Shown: positions 28,245-37,809, counted from the first letter of the stretch. The stretch is 64,000 nucleotides of DNA from DATFDN01 sp963818885 (GCA_963818885.1 CAWFTP010000003.1:1240001-1304000), one strand, 5' to 3'. Notes: generated from the sequence alone by a model not told the origin. Translations and numbers: made by a program.

Positions 28245-29840
28245 ATGCCCGACGACACTCCACGGCGCCCGGCCGTCCCAGACACGTGGGAGCCGGAACT
28301 TGAGGAGTTGCGCCTGCGCACCACGCTCGCGCACGAGATGGGCGGGCCAGAGCGGGTCGCGCGCCAACGCGCGGGCGGACGGCTCACGGTGCGGGAGCGG
28401 ATCGAGCGGATGCTCGACCCCGAGAGCTTCCACGAGATCGGCGCCGTCGCCGGCAGGGCGACGTACCACAACGACGGGACGCTTGCCTCCTTCCAGCCCG
28501 CCAATTTGGTGTTCGGGCGCGGGCGTGTCGACGGGCGCGCCGTGATGATCGCGGGCGACGATTTCACCGTGCGCGGCGGCTCAGCGGATGCCTCCATCAA
28601 AGGCAAGCTGCTGATGTCGGAGCGCATGGCGGGGCAGTACCGCCTGCCGCTGATCCGCATCATCGAGGGCTCTGGTGGCGGCGGGTCGGTCAAGACGATC
28701 GAGACGACCGGGCGGGCCAACCTGCCCGGCGGCCTGTCCGACGGCTCCGGGATGGACATCTGCGCCGTCAACATGGAGACGGTGCCGGTGGTGGCGCTCG
28801 GTCTTGGCTCGGTCGCCGGGTTGGGAGCGGCGCGGCTCGCGGCGGCGCACTACGCGATCATGGTGAAGGGCTTGTCGGCGGTGTTCGTCGCCGGTCCCCC
28901 GGTGGTCGAGCGCTTGGGCGAGCCGCGCAGCAAGCAGGAGCTCGGCGGCTGGGAGATCCAGGTCGGCTGCGGCGCCGTCGATCATGCCGTCGACTCGGAG
29001 GACGAGGCCTTCGCCGTCGCCCGGCGGTTCCTGTCCTTCATGCCGAATTCGGTGCATGAGCTGCCGGCGCGCAGGCGCGGCTGGGACGATCCGGCGCGTC
29101 GCGAGGAGGCGCTGCTATCGGCGGTGCCGCGGGACAAGAGGCGGCCCTACTCGATGCGGCGCATCATCAGCGCGGTGTTCGACCGCGACAGCTTCTTCGA
29201 GATGACGGCCGGCTTCGGGCGGCCGATCATCACCGGGTTCGCCCGGCTCGACGGCTGGCCCGTCGCGGTGATGGCGGGGGATTCGCTCTATCAGGCGGGC
29301 GCGTGGACGGCGGATGCCTGCCAGAAGATCATCCGCTTCGTCGACCTCGCCCAGACCTTCCATTTCCCGGTCGTGCATCTGGTCGACTGCCCCGGTTTCC
29401 AGGTCGGGCTCGCCGCCGAGAGCACGGCGACGATTCGCTGGGGCGTGCGGGCGGTCTCGGCCATCTGCCAGACCACGGTGCCCTGGTGCAGCGTGATCAT
29501 CCGCAACGTCTACGGCGTGGGCGGGCTCGGCCATCAGCCCGGCGGGCGACTGTCGCTGCGCTATGCCTGGCCGTCCGCGAGCTGGGGGTCCCTGCCGCTG
29601 GAGGGCGGAGTCGAGGCGGCCTATCGCGCCGAGATCGACGCCGCGCCGGACAAGGACGCGAAGATGGCGGAGATCGACGCGCGCCTGAACGCGCTGCGCT
29701 CGCCCTTCCGCACGGCCGAAGCGTTCTGGGTCGAGGAGATCATCGACCCGCGCGACACGCGCCGCCTGCTGTGCGAGTTCGCCAATCTGGCGGCTCCGTT
29801 GCGCACCACGGGGGTAAGCCGGTTCGGGATGCGGCCGTAG
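28245..29840 (+). CDS. Acyl-CoA carboxylase carboxyltransferase (beta) subunit
   Basis: A 531-aa protein of the propionyl/methylcrotonyl/geranyl-CoA carboxylase beta family. The N-terminal crotonase half has GGRLTVRERIERMLDP, GSGGGGSVKTIETT and VPVVALGLGSVAGLGAARLAAAHYAIMV; the C-terminal half has PVAVMAGDSLYQAGAWTADACQKIIRFVDLA, DCPGFQVG and RNVYGVGG. It transfers a carboxyl group from carboxybiotin to an acyl-CoA. The biotin carboxylase/BCCP partner is not adjacent, so the substrate is open. The ATG at 28245 follows GGAAGG. Confidence 0.9.
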   Translation: MPDDTPRRPAVPDTWEPELEELRLRTTLAHEMGGPERVARQRAGGRLTVRERIERMLDPESFHEIGAVAGRATYHNDGTLASFQPANLVFGRGRVDGRAVMIAGDDFTVRGGSADASIKGKLLMSERMAGQYRLPLIRIIEGSGGGGSVKTIETTGRANLPGGLSDGSGMDICAVNMETVPVVALGLGSVAGLGAARLAAAHYAIMVKGLSAVFVAGPPVVERLGEPRSKQELGGWEIQVGCGAVDHAVDSEDEAFAVARRFLSFMPNSVHELPARRRGWDDPARREEALLSAVPRDKRRPYSMRRIISAVFDRDSFFEMTAGFGRPIITGFARLDGWPVAVMAGDSLYQAGAWTADACQKIIRFVDLAQTFHFPVVHLVDCPGFQVGLAAESTATIRWGVRAVSAICQTTVPWCSVIIRNVYGVGGLGHQPGGRLSLRYAWPSASWGSLPLEGGVEAAYRAEIDAAPDKDAKMAEIDARLNALRSPFRTAEAFWVEEIIDPRDTRRLLCEFANLAAPLRTTGVSRFGMRP

Positions 29841-29852
29841 ACGACGCTTGAT

Positions 29853-29889
29853 TTGCACGGGGAGTATATGCACTTGCATATACTCCCCG
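29853..29889. promoter_or_regulatory. Perfect palindrome and overlapping promoter of vapBC
   Basis: Arms CGGGGAGTATATGCA (29858-29872) and TGCATATACTCCCCG (29875-29889) are exact reverse complements around CT. TTGCAC (29853-29858) and CATATA (29877-29882), 18 bp apart, make a plausible promoter inside it. It ends 14 bp before the vapB ATG, where the VapB/VapC complex would bind for autorepression. There is no T tract, so a terminator is less likely. Confidence 0.8.
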
Positions 29890-29902
29890 ATGGATCCGCG
29901 CC

Positions 29903-30172
29903 ATGCGCGAAACCCGGACTGCCAAGCTATTCAAGAACGGCGCCAGCCAGGCTGTGCGTCTGCCGGCGGAGTTTCGCTTCGAGGGCGACGAGGTCTATCT
30001 GACGCGCGACGGTCGGACCGGTGACGTGGTGCTATCCACTCGTCCCGGCACCGCCACCTGGGCCGACTTCTTCGAATTGCTACGGGCCGTCGATGTCCCC
30101 GCCGATTTCATGGCAGAGCGTCCGATGAACCGGCCGCCGCTGGATCGAGACCTGTTCGGTGACGATGCGTGA
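29903..30172 (+). CDS. vapB: Antitoxin VapB (AbrB/MazE-fold)
   Basis: An 89-aa protein with an N-terminal swapped-hairpin DNA-binding fold (RTAKLFKNGASQAVRLPAEFRF), characteristic of VapB/VagC. The acidic, flexible C-terminus (VPADFMAERPMNRPPLDRDLFGDDA) should wrap the toxin. It overlaps the toxin start by 4 bp (GTGA). The palindrome just upstream supports autoregulation. Confidence 0.92.
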   Translation: MRETRTAKLFKNGASQAVRLPAEFRFEGDEVYLTRDGRTGDVVLSTRPGTATWADFFELLRAVDVPADFMAERPMNRPPLDRDLFGDDA

Positions 30173-30579
30173 CCGTCCTGCACATGCTCGACACCGACAC
30201 GGTGAGCTACATCATCAAGCGGCGTTCACCGGCTCTGGAAGAGCGGCTTTCCGAGCTTAAACCCTCCCAGGTATGTGTTTCGGTGATCACGCGGGCCGAA
30301 CTACTGTATGGGCTCAAGCGGCTGCCCGCCGAACATCGGCTGCATCACGTGGTCAGGCAGTTCCTGCGAATCGTGCGCGCGTTGGCGTGGGATGCCGAGG
30401 CGGCCGACCAATATGCCGAGATTCGCCATCATCTTGTCGCTGCCGGTAAGCCGATCGGAGAAATGGACACGATGATCGCCGCGCACGCGCTCTCCGAGGG
30501 CGCGGTCCTCGTGATCAGCAACACCCGCCATTTCCAGCGGATCGGCCCACGCCTTCCGCTGCTGAACTGGATGGAATGA
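30169..30579 (+). CDS. vapC: Ribonuclease toxin VapC (PIN domain)
   Basis: A 136-aa PIN-domain toxin. The acidic residues expected in the active site are present: D in MLDTDTVSYIIK, E in TRAELLYGL, D in IGEMDTMIAAHAL, and the last N/R-containing strand VLVISNTRHFQRI. All catalytic positions are intact, so it should be active against tRNA or rRNA once freed. The start is GTG at 30169; an ATG at 30184 is also possible. Confidence 0.92.
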   Translation: MTVLHMLDTDTVSYIIKRRSPALEERLSELKPSQVCVSVITRAELLYGLKRLPAEHRLHHVVRQFLRIVRALAWDAEAADQYAEIRHHLVAAGKPIGEMDTMIAAHALSEGAVLVISNTRHFQRIGPRLPLLNWME

Positions 30580-30595
30580 CGCCGGTCACGAGCGC

Positions 30596-31231
30596 TCACC
30601 TCATCGGCGAGTACGCCGTCGGCAGCAGCAAGGTCGAGTGCATCTCGGCAAGCATGGAGGCGCCCTTGCCGAGGAACTCCTGCCACTTCGGATCCGCCGA
30701 TGCCTCGGCCCGGACCTTCATGCGACTATTGAGGTCCGGATAGGCCCAGAGATGGACGAGCTCGTTGGGCTGCGGTGCCTCTCCGGTCCATAGGCCGACG
30801 ATCGGCGAGTAGCGCTCGCGCACCGGCAGATAGGACGCCAGAAGATCGGCGTATTTGCGCGCCATGCCGGGCTGGGTGCGGTAGGCGCGCAGCTCGTAGA
30901 AATGTCCGGCGCCATCGGGCGGCTTGATGTCGATCACCGGGTGCAGGAAGCGCACATCCTGGCGGATCATGAGCGGGAGGATCTGCGGAACGTACTCCGT
31001 CCGCCAGCGCTCATTGGCGGCCAGCGCGGCGCGCAGCCGGGCACGCTCATCGAGGCTCGAATAGCTCCAAAGGTGCCAGAGTTGGTTGAGCTGGCCGAGC
31101 TCGCTCACCCAGTAGCCGTGATTGGTGCCGTAGTCGTTGCCGCGCACCGGCCGACCGACCTTGGCCGCGAGGTTGAGATAGGCCGGCAGCTTGCCTTGGT
31201 GGAACGTGTAGGTCCGAAGCTCATAGATCAT
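30596..31231 (-). CDS. NIPSNAP family protein (two tandem domains)
   Basis: A 211-aa protein made of two NIPSNAP/ferredoxin-like repeats, starting MIYELRTYTFHQGKLPAYL and HFYELRAYRTQPGMARKYADLL (about residue 108). Each has a Trp-rich strand (LNQLWHLWSYSSLDER, NELVHLWAYPDLNSR). The function of the family is unclear. It lies 9 bp after the quinone oxidoreductase gene on the same strand, probably co-transcribed. Confidence 0.9.
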   Translation of the reverse strand: MIYELRTYTFHQGKLPAYLNLAAKVGRPVRGNDYGTNHGYWVSELGQLNQLWHLWSYSSLDERARLRAALAANERWRTEYVPQILPLMIRQDVRFLHPVIDIKPPDGAGHFYELRAYRTQPGMARKYADLLASYLPVRERYSPIVGLWTGEAPQPNELVHLWAYPDLNSRMKVRAEASADPKWQEFLGKGASMLAEMHSTLLLPTAYSPMR

Positions 31232-31240
31232 GCGGCTCTC

Positions 31241-32227
31241 CTATCGATGCGGTTCGACGATGACGGTCCCGACCTTGCCGCCGGCCTCCACCGCCTCGTG
31301 CGCGGCGGCGGTCTCGGCGAGCGGGAAGCGGGCGGCGACGCTCAGGAGGCGTGGACCGCCGCGCAGCCAGGCGGCGATATCCGACTGCGCGCGCTTGCGC
31401 GATTCATGCGGGCTGGTCGGCAACACCATGAAATGCACGCCGATATTGCGGGCCATCAGCTCGCGCACCGGCAGGCGTGGGGTGCGGTCGCCGTTGGTCG
31501 CGTACACCGCGACGCTGGCGTTGTCGCGCAGGCAGGGCATCGTCGCGGCGAGGTTGCCGCCGAAATCAACGTCCACGACGTGATCGACACCCGCGCCGCC
31601 CGTGATCTCGCGCACCCGCCCGGCCACGTCCTCGGTCCGATAGTCGATCGTATGCGCCGCCCCGCCGGCGCGAGCACGCGCCGCCTTCTCGGCGGAGCTC
31701 ACGGTCGCGATTACTGTCGCTCCCGCCCAGGCGGCGAGCTGCACCGCGTAGTGCCCGACGGCGCCGGCGCCGCCAGTGACCAGAACCGTCCGTCCCTGCA
31801 CCGGGCCGGCGACGAAGACGCAACGGTGCGCGGTCATGCCTGGAATGCCAAGGGTCGCGCCCTCGGCGAAGGAAACGCTCGCCGGCAGCTCCGTCACCAG
31901 GTCGAGCGGCAGCGTGATGTATTCCGCCGCGGTGCCGCACCAGCGGCCGTTGCGCTGGCCGTTGTAGAGCCAGACGCGGTTGCCCAGCCAATGCCGCGGC
32001 ACGCCGGCGCCGATCTGGTCGAGCACGCCGGCGCCGTCGCTGTTCGGCACGACGCGCGGATACTCCATCCCGCCCGGCCCGGCGCGGCGATAGGTGTCGG
32101 ACGGGTTCACCGCCGATGCCTCCAGCCGGACCCGCACCTCGCCGGGTCCCGCGTCCGGCGTCGGCAGCTCGCCCGGGACGAGCACCTCCTTCGCCGGCCC
32201 CTGGCGTTCGTACCAGACGGCGCGCAT
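31241..32227 (-). CDS. Quinone oxidoreductase-like medium-chain dehydrogenase/reductase (NADPH-dependent)
   Basis: A 328-aa MDR-family protein without catalytic zinc-ligand cysteines. The GroES-like domain is PDAGPGEVRVRLEASAVNPSDTYRRAG, and the Rossmann domain is VLVTGGAGAVGHYAVQLAAWAGATVIATVSS. This matches the zeta-crystallin/QOR group. It likely reduces quinones or enals with NADPH. It is upstream of the NIPSNAP gene. Confidence 0.88.
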   Translation of the reverse strand: MRAVWYERQGPAKEVLVPGELPTPDAGPGEVRVRLEASAVNPSDTYRRAGPGGMEYPRVVPNSDGAGVLDQIGAGVPRHWLGNRVWLYNGQRNGRWCGTAAEYITLPLDLVTELPASVSFAEGATLGIPGMTAHRCVFVAGPVQGRTVLVTGGAGAVGHYAVQLAAWAGATVIATVSSAEKAARARAGGAAHTIDYRTEDVAGRVREITGGAGVDHVVDVDFGGNLAATMPCLRDNASVAVYATNGDRTPRLPVRELMARNIGVHFMVLPTSPHESRKRAQSDIAAWLRGGPRLLSVAARFPLAETAAAHEAVEAGGKVGTVIVEPHR

Positions 32228-32274
32228 CGTTCTCTCCCTCTATGATCGGGCGAGGATAGCGGATGGGAGGAGCA

Positions 32275-32778
32275 ATGACACACCGCCAGCCCGTGCTGAC
32301 CGGTGGCTGCCAGTGTGGCGCCGTCCGCTACGCGCTCTATGCGGACCCGCAGGCTGGCATCTGCCATTGCCGCATGTGCCAAAAAGCGGTGGGCGGCCCG
32401 TTCTTCGCCTGGGCGATGATCCCGCGCGCCGACTTCGCGTGGACAAGGGGCGAGCCGGCGTTGTTCCGCAGTTCCTCGGCGGCGACGCGCGGCTTCTGCG
32501 CGGCGTGCGGGACGCCGCTGCTCTTTCAGTACGACGCGCGGCCGGAGAACATCGACGTCAGCGTCGGCAGCCTCGACACGCCGGGCGCGGTGCGGCCGGC
32601 GATCGCGCTCGGAGAGGAGAGCCGCCTGTCCTGGTGCGACGCCAGCCTATTCGAGGCCGTCCCGGCGCATGCCAGCGGATCGGTGAACCCGCCGGTCGAC
32701 CTCGGGACCATAGAGAGTTACCAGCATCCCGACGCCGACACGCCAGAAGACTGGGTTCAGACGCGGCGCACGACATAA
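32275..32778 (+). CDS. GFA family protein (glutathione-dependent formaldehyde-activating enzyme fold)
   Basis: A 167-aa zinc protein with the Cys set of the Gfa/Mss4-like fold: GGCQCGAVRYAL, CHCRMCQKAVGGPF and FCAACGTPLLF. The ATG at 32275 follows GGGAGGAGC; an ATG at 32263 lies 12 nt upstream. True Gfa activity is doubtful for most family members. It overlaps the 3' end of the convergent threonine ammonia-lyase gene by about 22 bp. Confidence 0.9.
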   Translation: MTHRQPVLTGGCQCGAVRYALYADPQAGICHCRMCQKAVGGPFFAWAMIPRADFAWTRGEPALFRSSSAATRGFCAACGTPLLFQYDARPENIDVSVGSLDTPGAVRPAIALGEESRLSWCDASLFEAVPAHASGSVNPPVDLGTIESYQHPDADTPEDWVQTRRTT

Positions 32779-33953
32779 GAGTCCGCGAGCGAGGCGACGA
32801 TCGCCTCGGCGTGCGCCGGGTCGCGCGCCTCCACCATCACCTCGAGCTCGGCCGCCTGGACCGAGGCGGCGGCGAACAGGCGCTGGTGCGACACCTCGAT
32901 GATGTTGCCGCCGCAGCCCCCGATGCGCCCGGCTATGTCGGCGAGCACGCCTGGGCGGTCCGGGATCTGCATATGCAGGCGCAGCAGCCTGCCGTCGCGC
33001 AGCAGGTTGCGCAGCAGCACGTTGGACAGGATGCGCGAATCGATATTGCCCCCGCAGATGGGAATTCCCACGCGCCGTCCGGCGAAACGCGCCGGATGGA
33101 CCAGCACCGCGGCAAGCGCGGCGGCGCCGGCGCCCTCGGCGACCGTCTTCGCCTCCTCGATCAGCAGGCCGACCGCCTGCTCGATCGCACGCTCCGGCAC
33201 GGTCAGCACCTCGATCCCGAGGGAGCGCAGGACCGCGAACGGTTGCTCCCCCACGTCGCGCACCGCGATGCCCTCGGCGATGGTGGGGCCGCCAACCTCG
33301 ACTTCGAGCCCACCGAGGCGCTGGGCCATCGCGCCGTAGCTCTCCACCTCGACGCCGATCACCTCGATCCCGGGCCGGCGGCCCTTCGCGGCCACGGCGC
33401 AGCCGGCGAGCATCCCGCCGCCGCCCACGGGGATCAGCAGCACGTCGAGGTCGGGCGCATCCTCCAGCAGTTCCAGCGCCAGCGTGCCCTGGCCCGCCAT
33501 CACCGCCGGGTCGTCATAGGGGTGGATGAAGACGAGCCCCTCCTCGGCGGCGAGGGCATGGGCGTGCGCCGCCGCGTCGGCGAGGCTTTCGCCACGCAGC
33601 ACGACACGCGCGCCCCAGGCGGCGGTGCGCGTGACCTTGGTGGCCGGCGTGAACCCGGGCATGACGATCGTCGCGGCGATGCCGAGCAGGCTCGCATGCC
33701 GCGCCACCGCCTGGGCGTGGTTGCCCGCCGACATGGCGATCACGCCGCGGCGGCGCTCCTCCGGGGTTAGCAGGGCGAGCCGGTTGGCGGCGCCGCGCTC
33801 CTTGAAGGAGCCGATCGGATGCAGGTTCTCGAGCTTCAGCGTGATGTCGGCGCCGGTCACGCGCGACAGCGGCTCCGAGCGCAATGCGGGCGTCCGCATC
33901 ACGCGCCCGGCGATCCGTGCGGCGGCGGCTTCGATGTCGGCGAGGGTGATCAT
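32757..33953 (-). CDS. ilvA: Threonine ammonia-lyase with C-terminal ACT domain
   Basis: A 398-aa PLP enzyme deaminating threonine to 2-oxobutyrate. The PLP lysine is in HPIGSFKERGAANRL, the phosphate-binding loop is IPVGGGGMLAGCAVA, and MSAGNHAQAVARHA is the substrate loop. A single ACT-type domain follows (LRLHMQIPDRPGVLADIAGRIG, from about residue 325), typical of the 400-aa form. The start at 33953 gives MITLADIEAAAARI. It is downstream of greA, with a half REP element (near 33985-34005) between. Confidence 0.92.
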   Translation of the reverse strand: MITLADIEAAAARIAGRVMRTPALRSEPLSRVTGADITLKLENLHPIGSFKERGAANRLALLTPEERRRGVIAMSAGNHAQAVARHASLLGIAATIVMPGFTPATKVTRTAAWGARVVLRGESLADAAAHAHALAAEEGLVFIHPYDDPAVMAGQGTLALELLEDAPDLDVLLIPVGGGGMLAGCAVAAKGRRPGIEVIGVEVESYGAMAQRLGGLEVEVGGPTIAEGIAVRDVGEQPFAVLRSLGIEVLTVPERAIEQAVGLLIEEAKTVAEGAGAAALAAVLVHPARFAGRRVGIPICGGNIDSRILSNVLLRNLLRDGRLLRLHMQIPDRPGVLADIAGRIGGCGGNIIEVSHQRLFAAASVQAAELEVMVEARDPAHAEAIVASLADSYVVRRV

Positions 33954-34026
33954 GGAGGGGGACAGGTATCGCTTCTCCTCGTCGTGACCGGGCCAAGCCC
34001 AGGCATGACGGAAAGATGCGGCACGC

Positions 34027-34500
34027 TCAGCCGAACCGCACCTCCAAAATCTCGTACGACCGATCCCCGCTCGGGGCGGGAACGGAGACGGCATCCCCGG
34101 CCTTCTTCGAGATCAGCGCCTTGGCGAGCGGAGAGGTGATGGACAGGCGGCCCAGCTTGATGTCGGCCTCGTGCTGACCAACGATTTGATACGTCGCCTC
34201 CTTCTCGGTCTCCTCGTCGATCAGCCGGACATGGGCACCGAACTTGACCTGGTCGCCCGACAGGGTGGAGGGGTCGATAACCTCGACGGCGGACACGATC
34301 TCCTCGAGTTCGGCGATGCGGCCCTCGATGAAGGACTGCCGCTCCCGTGCCGCGTGGTACTCGGCGTTCTCCGACAGGTCACCATGGGTTCGCGCCTCGG
34401 CGATCTGGCGGATGATCGCGAAACGTTCCACGCTCTTGAGCTGGCGGAGCTCCTCCTCGAGTCGCTGCAGACCGGGAGCCGTCATCGGGAACTTCTGCAC
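34027..34500 (-). CDS. greA: Transcription elongation factor GreA
   Basis: A 157-aa protein that rescues backtracked RNA polymerase. The N-terminal coiled coil carries HGDLSENAEYHAARERQSFIEGRI, with the acidic tip DLSENAEY; the C-terminal FKBP-like domain has SPLAKALISKKAGDAVSVPAP. A GTG at 34500 (VQKFPMTAPGLQRLEEEL) matches the family start. It is downstream of carB. Confidence 0.95.
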   Translation of the reverse strand: MQKFPMTAPGLQRLEEELRQLKSVERFAIIRQIAEARTHGDLSENAEYHAARERQSFIEGRIAELEEIVSAVEVIDPSTLSGDQVKFGAHVRLIDEETEKEATYQIVGQHEADIKLGRLSITSPLAKALISKKAGDAVSVPAPSGDRSYEILEVRFG

Positions 34501-34566
34501 GACGGTTACCTTACGAAGAGATGACAGAAGCAACGCCTCGGGCAGGCTTTTGGCCCAGCCGAGGCG

Positions 34567-37500
34567 TCAGAACGATGGGCGAAAGTAGGATTGAAGCGGG
34601 GCGACTTCAAGCGTTCCCGCCTTTAGCGCGGCGATCGCGTGGACCGCCGCGCGGGCCCCGGCCATGGTCGTGTAATGTGGCACCCCGTGGGTCAGGGCGC
34701 TGCGGCGGATGGCGAAGCTGTCGGCGACCGCCTGCGGGCCGGAAGCGGTGTTGATGACGACCTGCACCTCCCCCGAGCGAATCGCATCGACGCAATGCGG
34801 TCGTCCCTCCAGCACCTTGTTCACCGTCGTGACCTCGAGGCCCGCCTCTCGCACCCGGGCAGCGGTGCCGCGGGTCGCCATGATCCGAAACCCCATCTCG
34901 GCCAGGCGGCGGGCGAGCGCAGGTACGTTGTTCTTGTCGCTGTCCTTGATCGAGAGAAATACCGTCCCGGCTTCGGGCAGAACCACGCCGGCACCGAGCT
35001 GCGACTTGGCGAAGGCCCGCTCGAAGCTCGAATCGAGGCCCATGACCTCGCCTGTCGACTTCATCTCCGGCCCCAGGATGGTGTCGACGTCGGGAAAGCG
35101 GTTGAAGGGAAACACCGCCTCCTTCACCGCGACATGCGGCGCGACGCCCTGATCATCGAGCCGGAACTCGGCGAGCCGCGCCCCGGCCATCACCCGCGCA
35201 CCGAGCTTGGCGACCGGCACGCCCGTGGCCTTGGCGACGAAGGGCACGGTGCGCGAGGCGCGCGGGTTCACCTCCAGCACGTAGATCACGTCGTCCTGGA
35301 TCGCGTACTGCACGTTCATCAGCCCGACTACGTGCAGCGCCTTGGCAAGCGCCTCCGTTTCCGCCTTCAGCTCGGTGACCATCGCGGGCGAGAGCGTGTA
35401 GGGCGGCAGCGCGCAGGCCGAATCGCCCGAGTGGATGCCGGCCTCCTCGATATGCTCCATTACCCCGGCGACGTAGACGCTCTCGCCATCGGCGATGCAG
35501 TCGACGTCGACCTCGATCGCGTCGCTCAGGTAGCGGTCGATCAGCACCGGGTTCTCGCCCGACACCCGGACGGCCTCGCGCATGTAGCGGTGCAGCCGGT
35601 TGCGGTCGTAGACGATTTCCATCGCCCGTCCGCCCAGCACATAGCTTGGCCGGATCACCACCGGGTAGCCGATGCGCTCGGCGGCCGCCTCCGCCTCCTC
35701 GACCGAGCGGGCGATGCCGTTCTCCGGCTGGCGGAGGCCGAGGCCGCGCAGCAGCAGCTGGAACCGTTCCCGGTCCTCGGCGATGTCGATCGCATCGGCG
35801 CTGGTGCCCAGGATCGGGATGCCGGCGCGGGCGAGCGCCTGGGACAGCTTGAGCGGGGTCTGCCCCCCGTACTGCACGATGCAGCCGATCAGCGTCCCGC
35901 GCTCCTGCTCGCGGCGCACGAGGGCGATCACGTCCTCGGCTGTCAGCGGCTCGAAATAGAGCCGGTCGGACGTGTCATAGTCGGTGCTGACCGTCTCAGG
36001 GTTGCAGTTGACCATGATGGTCTCGAACCCGGCTTGCTTGAGCGCGTAGGCGGCGTGCACGCAGCAATAGTCGAACTCGATCCCCTGCCCGATCCGGTTC
36101 GGTCCGCCGCCGAGGATGATGACCTTGCGCGCCTCGGTCGGGTCAGCCTCGCAGACCGGCGCGCCGAAGCCTCCTTCGTAGGTCGAGTACATGTAAGGGG
36201 TTACGGAGGCGAACTCGGCGGCGCAGGTGTCGATCCGCTTGTAGACCGGGCGCACGCCGAGGCGTTCGCGACGGGCCGCGACCTCTGCCCCCGGACGACC
36301 GATCAGCTCGCCCAGGCGGTTGTCGGAGAAGCCGAGCGCCTTCAGGCGCCGAAGCGCCCCCGCTTCGCGCGGCAGGCCATGCGCGGCGACCGCGCGCTCC
36401 GCATCGACGATGCGGGCGAGCTCGCGCAGGAACCACGGATCGAACTTGCTCGCCGCGTGGATGTCCTCGACCGAGAGGCCAGCCCGCAGGGCTTGTGACG
36501 CCATCAGCAGCCTGTCCGGCCTTGGCGCGGAGAGGGCCGCGCGGAAGGCATCGGGGGAGCCGTCGCCCGGCGGCTCGATGGCATCTAGGCCGGCGAGCCC
36601 GGTCTCCATGCTGCGCAGCCCCTTCTGCAGGGCCTCGGCGAAGCTGCGCCCGATCGCCATCGCCTCGCCGACCGATTTCATCGAGGTCGAGAGCAGCGCG
36701 GGCGTGCCGGGGAATTTCTCGAAGGTGAAGCGCGGGATCTTCACCATCACGTAGTCGATCGTCGGCTCGAAGCTTGCCGGCGTCACCCTTGTGATGTCGT
36801 TGGCAAGCTCGTCGAGCGTGTAGCCGACCGCGAGCTTCGCCGCGATCTTGGCGATCGGGAACCCGGTCGCCTTGGAGGCAAGCGCGGAGGAGCGCGAGAC
36901 GCGCGGATTCATCTCGATCACCAGCATCCGCCCGTCCGCCGGGTTGACCGCGAACTGCACGTTCGACCCGCCGGTATCGACGCCGATCGCGCGCAGGCAG
37001 GCGATCGAGGCGTCACGCATGCGCTGATATTCTTTATCGGTCAGCGTGAGCGCGGGCGCGACGGTGACGGAGTCACCCGTGTGGACGCCCATCGGATCGA
37101 CGTTCTCGATCGAGCAGACGATGATGCAGTTGTCCGCCCGGTCGCGGACCACCTCCATCTCGTACTCCTTCCAACCGAGCACACTCTCCTCGATCAGCAC
37201 CTCATGGGTGGGCGAGGCGTCGAGGCCGCTGGCAACGATCTGCTCGAACTCCTCCTTGTTATAGGCGATGCCCCCGCCGGTGCCGCCCAAGGTGAAGCTG
37301 GGGCGGATCACGGTGGGCAGGCCGACGATCGCGAGCGCGGCGCGCGCCTCCTCGAGGGAGTGAGCGATGGCGCTGCGGGGGCTCTCGATGCCGATCGCCG
37401 CCATCGCATCGCGGAACTTGAGCCGGTCCTCGGCGCGGTCGATCACCTCGGCCCGGGCGCCGATCAGCTCGACGCCATGGCGATCGAGCACGCCGGTCTC

Positions 37501-37809
37501 GGCGAGGCGCATCGCGGTATTGAGCGCGGTTTGCCCGCCCATCGTGGGCAGCAGCGCGTCAGGCCGCTCACGCGCGATGATGCGCTCGACGAACTCCGGC
37601 GTGATCGGCTCGACATAGGTGGCGTCGGCGAGGTCCGGGTCGGTCATGATGGTGGCGGGGTTCGAGTTCACGAGGATGACTTGGTAGCCCTCCGCCCGCA
37701 GCGCCTTGCAGGCCTGCGCGCCCGAATAGTCGAACTCGCAAGCCTGTCCGATGACGATCGGTCCGGCGCCGATGATGAGGATGGAGGCGATGTCGGTGCG
37801 GCGGGGCAT
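34567..37809 (-). CDS. carB: Carbamoyl-phosphate synthase large subunit
   Basis: A protein of 1080 aa with two homologous ATP-grasp synthetase halves. The first opens ASILIIGAGPIVIGQACEFDYSGAQACKAL and the second KVIILGGGPNRIGQGIEFDYCCVHAAYAL (about residue 560). The C-terminal allosteric MGS-like domain includes LSIKDSDKNNVPALARRLAEMGFRIMATRGTA. It makes carbamoyl phosphate for pyrimidines and arginine. The start is MPRRTD at 37809. The 66 bp before greA hold an inverted repeat (ACGCCTCGG / CCGAGGCGT), a possible weak terminator. Confidence 0.97.
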   Translation of the reverse strand: MPRRTDIASILIIGAGPIVIGQACEFDYSGAQACKALRAEGYQVILVNSNPATIMTDPDLADATYVEPITPEFVERIIARERPDALLPTMGGQTALNTAMRLAETGVLDRHGVELIGARAEVIDRAEDRLKFRDAMAAIGIESPRSAIAHSLEEARAALAIVGLPTVIRPSFTLGGTGGGIAYNKEEFEQIVASGLDASPTHEVLIEESVLGWKEYEMEVVRDRADNCIIVCSIENVDPMGVHTGDSVTVAPALTLTDKEYQRMRDASIACLRAIGVDTGGSNVQFAVNPADGRMLVIEMNPRVSRSSALASKATGFPIAKIAAKLAVGYTLDELANDITRVTPASFEPTIDYVMVKIPRFTFEKFPGTPALLSTSMKSVGEAMAIGRSFAEALQKGLRSMETGLAGLDAIEPPGDGSPDAFRAALSAPRPDRLLMASQALRAGLSVEDIHAASKFDPWFLRELARIVDAERAVAAHGLPREAGALRRLKALGFSDNRLGELIGRPGAEVAARRERLGVRPVYKRIDTCAAEFASVTPYMYSTYEGGFGAPVCEADPTEARKVIILGGGPNRIGQGIEFDYCCVHAAYALKQAGFETIMVNCNPETVSTDYDTSDRLYFEPLTAEDVIALVRREQERGTLIGCIVQYGGQTPLKLSQALARAGIPILGTSADAIDIAEDRERFQLLLRGLGLRQPENGIARSVEEAEAAAERIGYPVVIRPSYVLGGRAMEIVYDRNRLHRYMREAVRVSGENPVLIDRYLSDAIEVDVDCIADGESVYVAGVMEHIEEAGIHSGDSACALPPYTLSPAMVTELKAETEALAKALHVVGLMNVQYAIQDDVIYVLEVNPRASRTVPFVAKATGVPVAKLGARVMAGARLAEFRLDDQGVAPHVAVKEAVFPFNRFPDVDTILGPEMKSTGEVMGLDSSFERAFAKSQLGAGVVLPEAGTVFLSIKDSDKNNVPALARRLAEMGFRIMATRGTAARVREAGLEVTTVNKVLEGRPHCVDAIRSGEVQVVINTASGPQAVADSFAIRRSALTHGVPHYTTMAGARAAVHAIAALKAGTLEVAPLQSYFRPSF

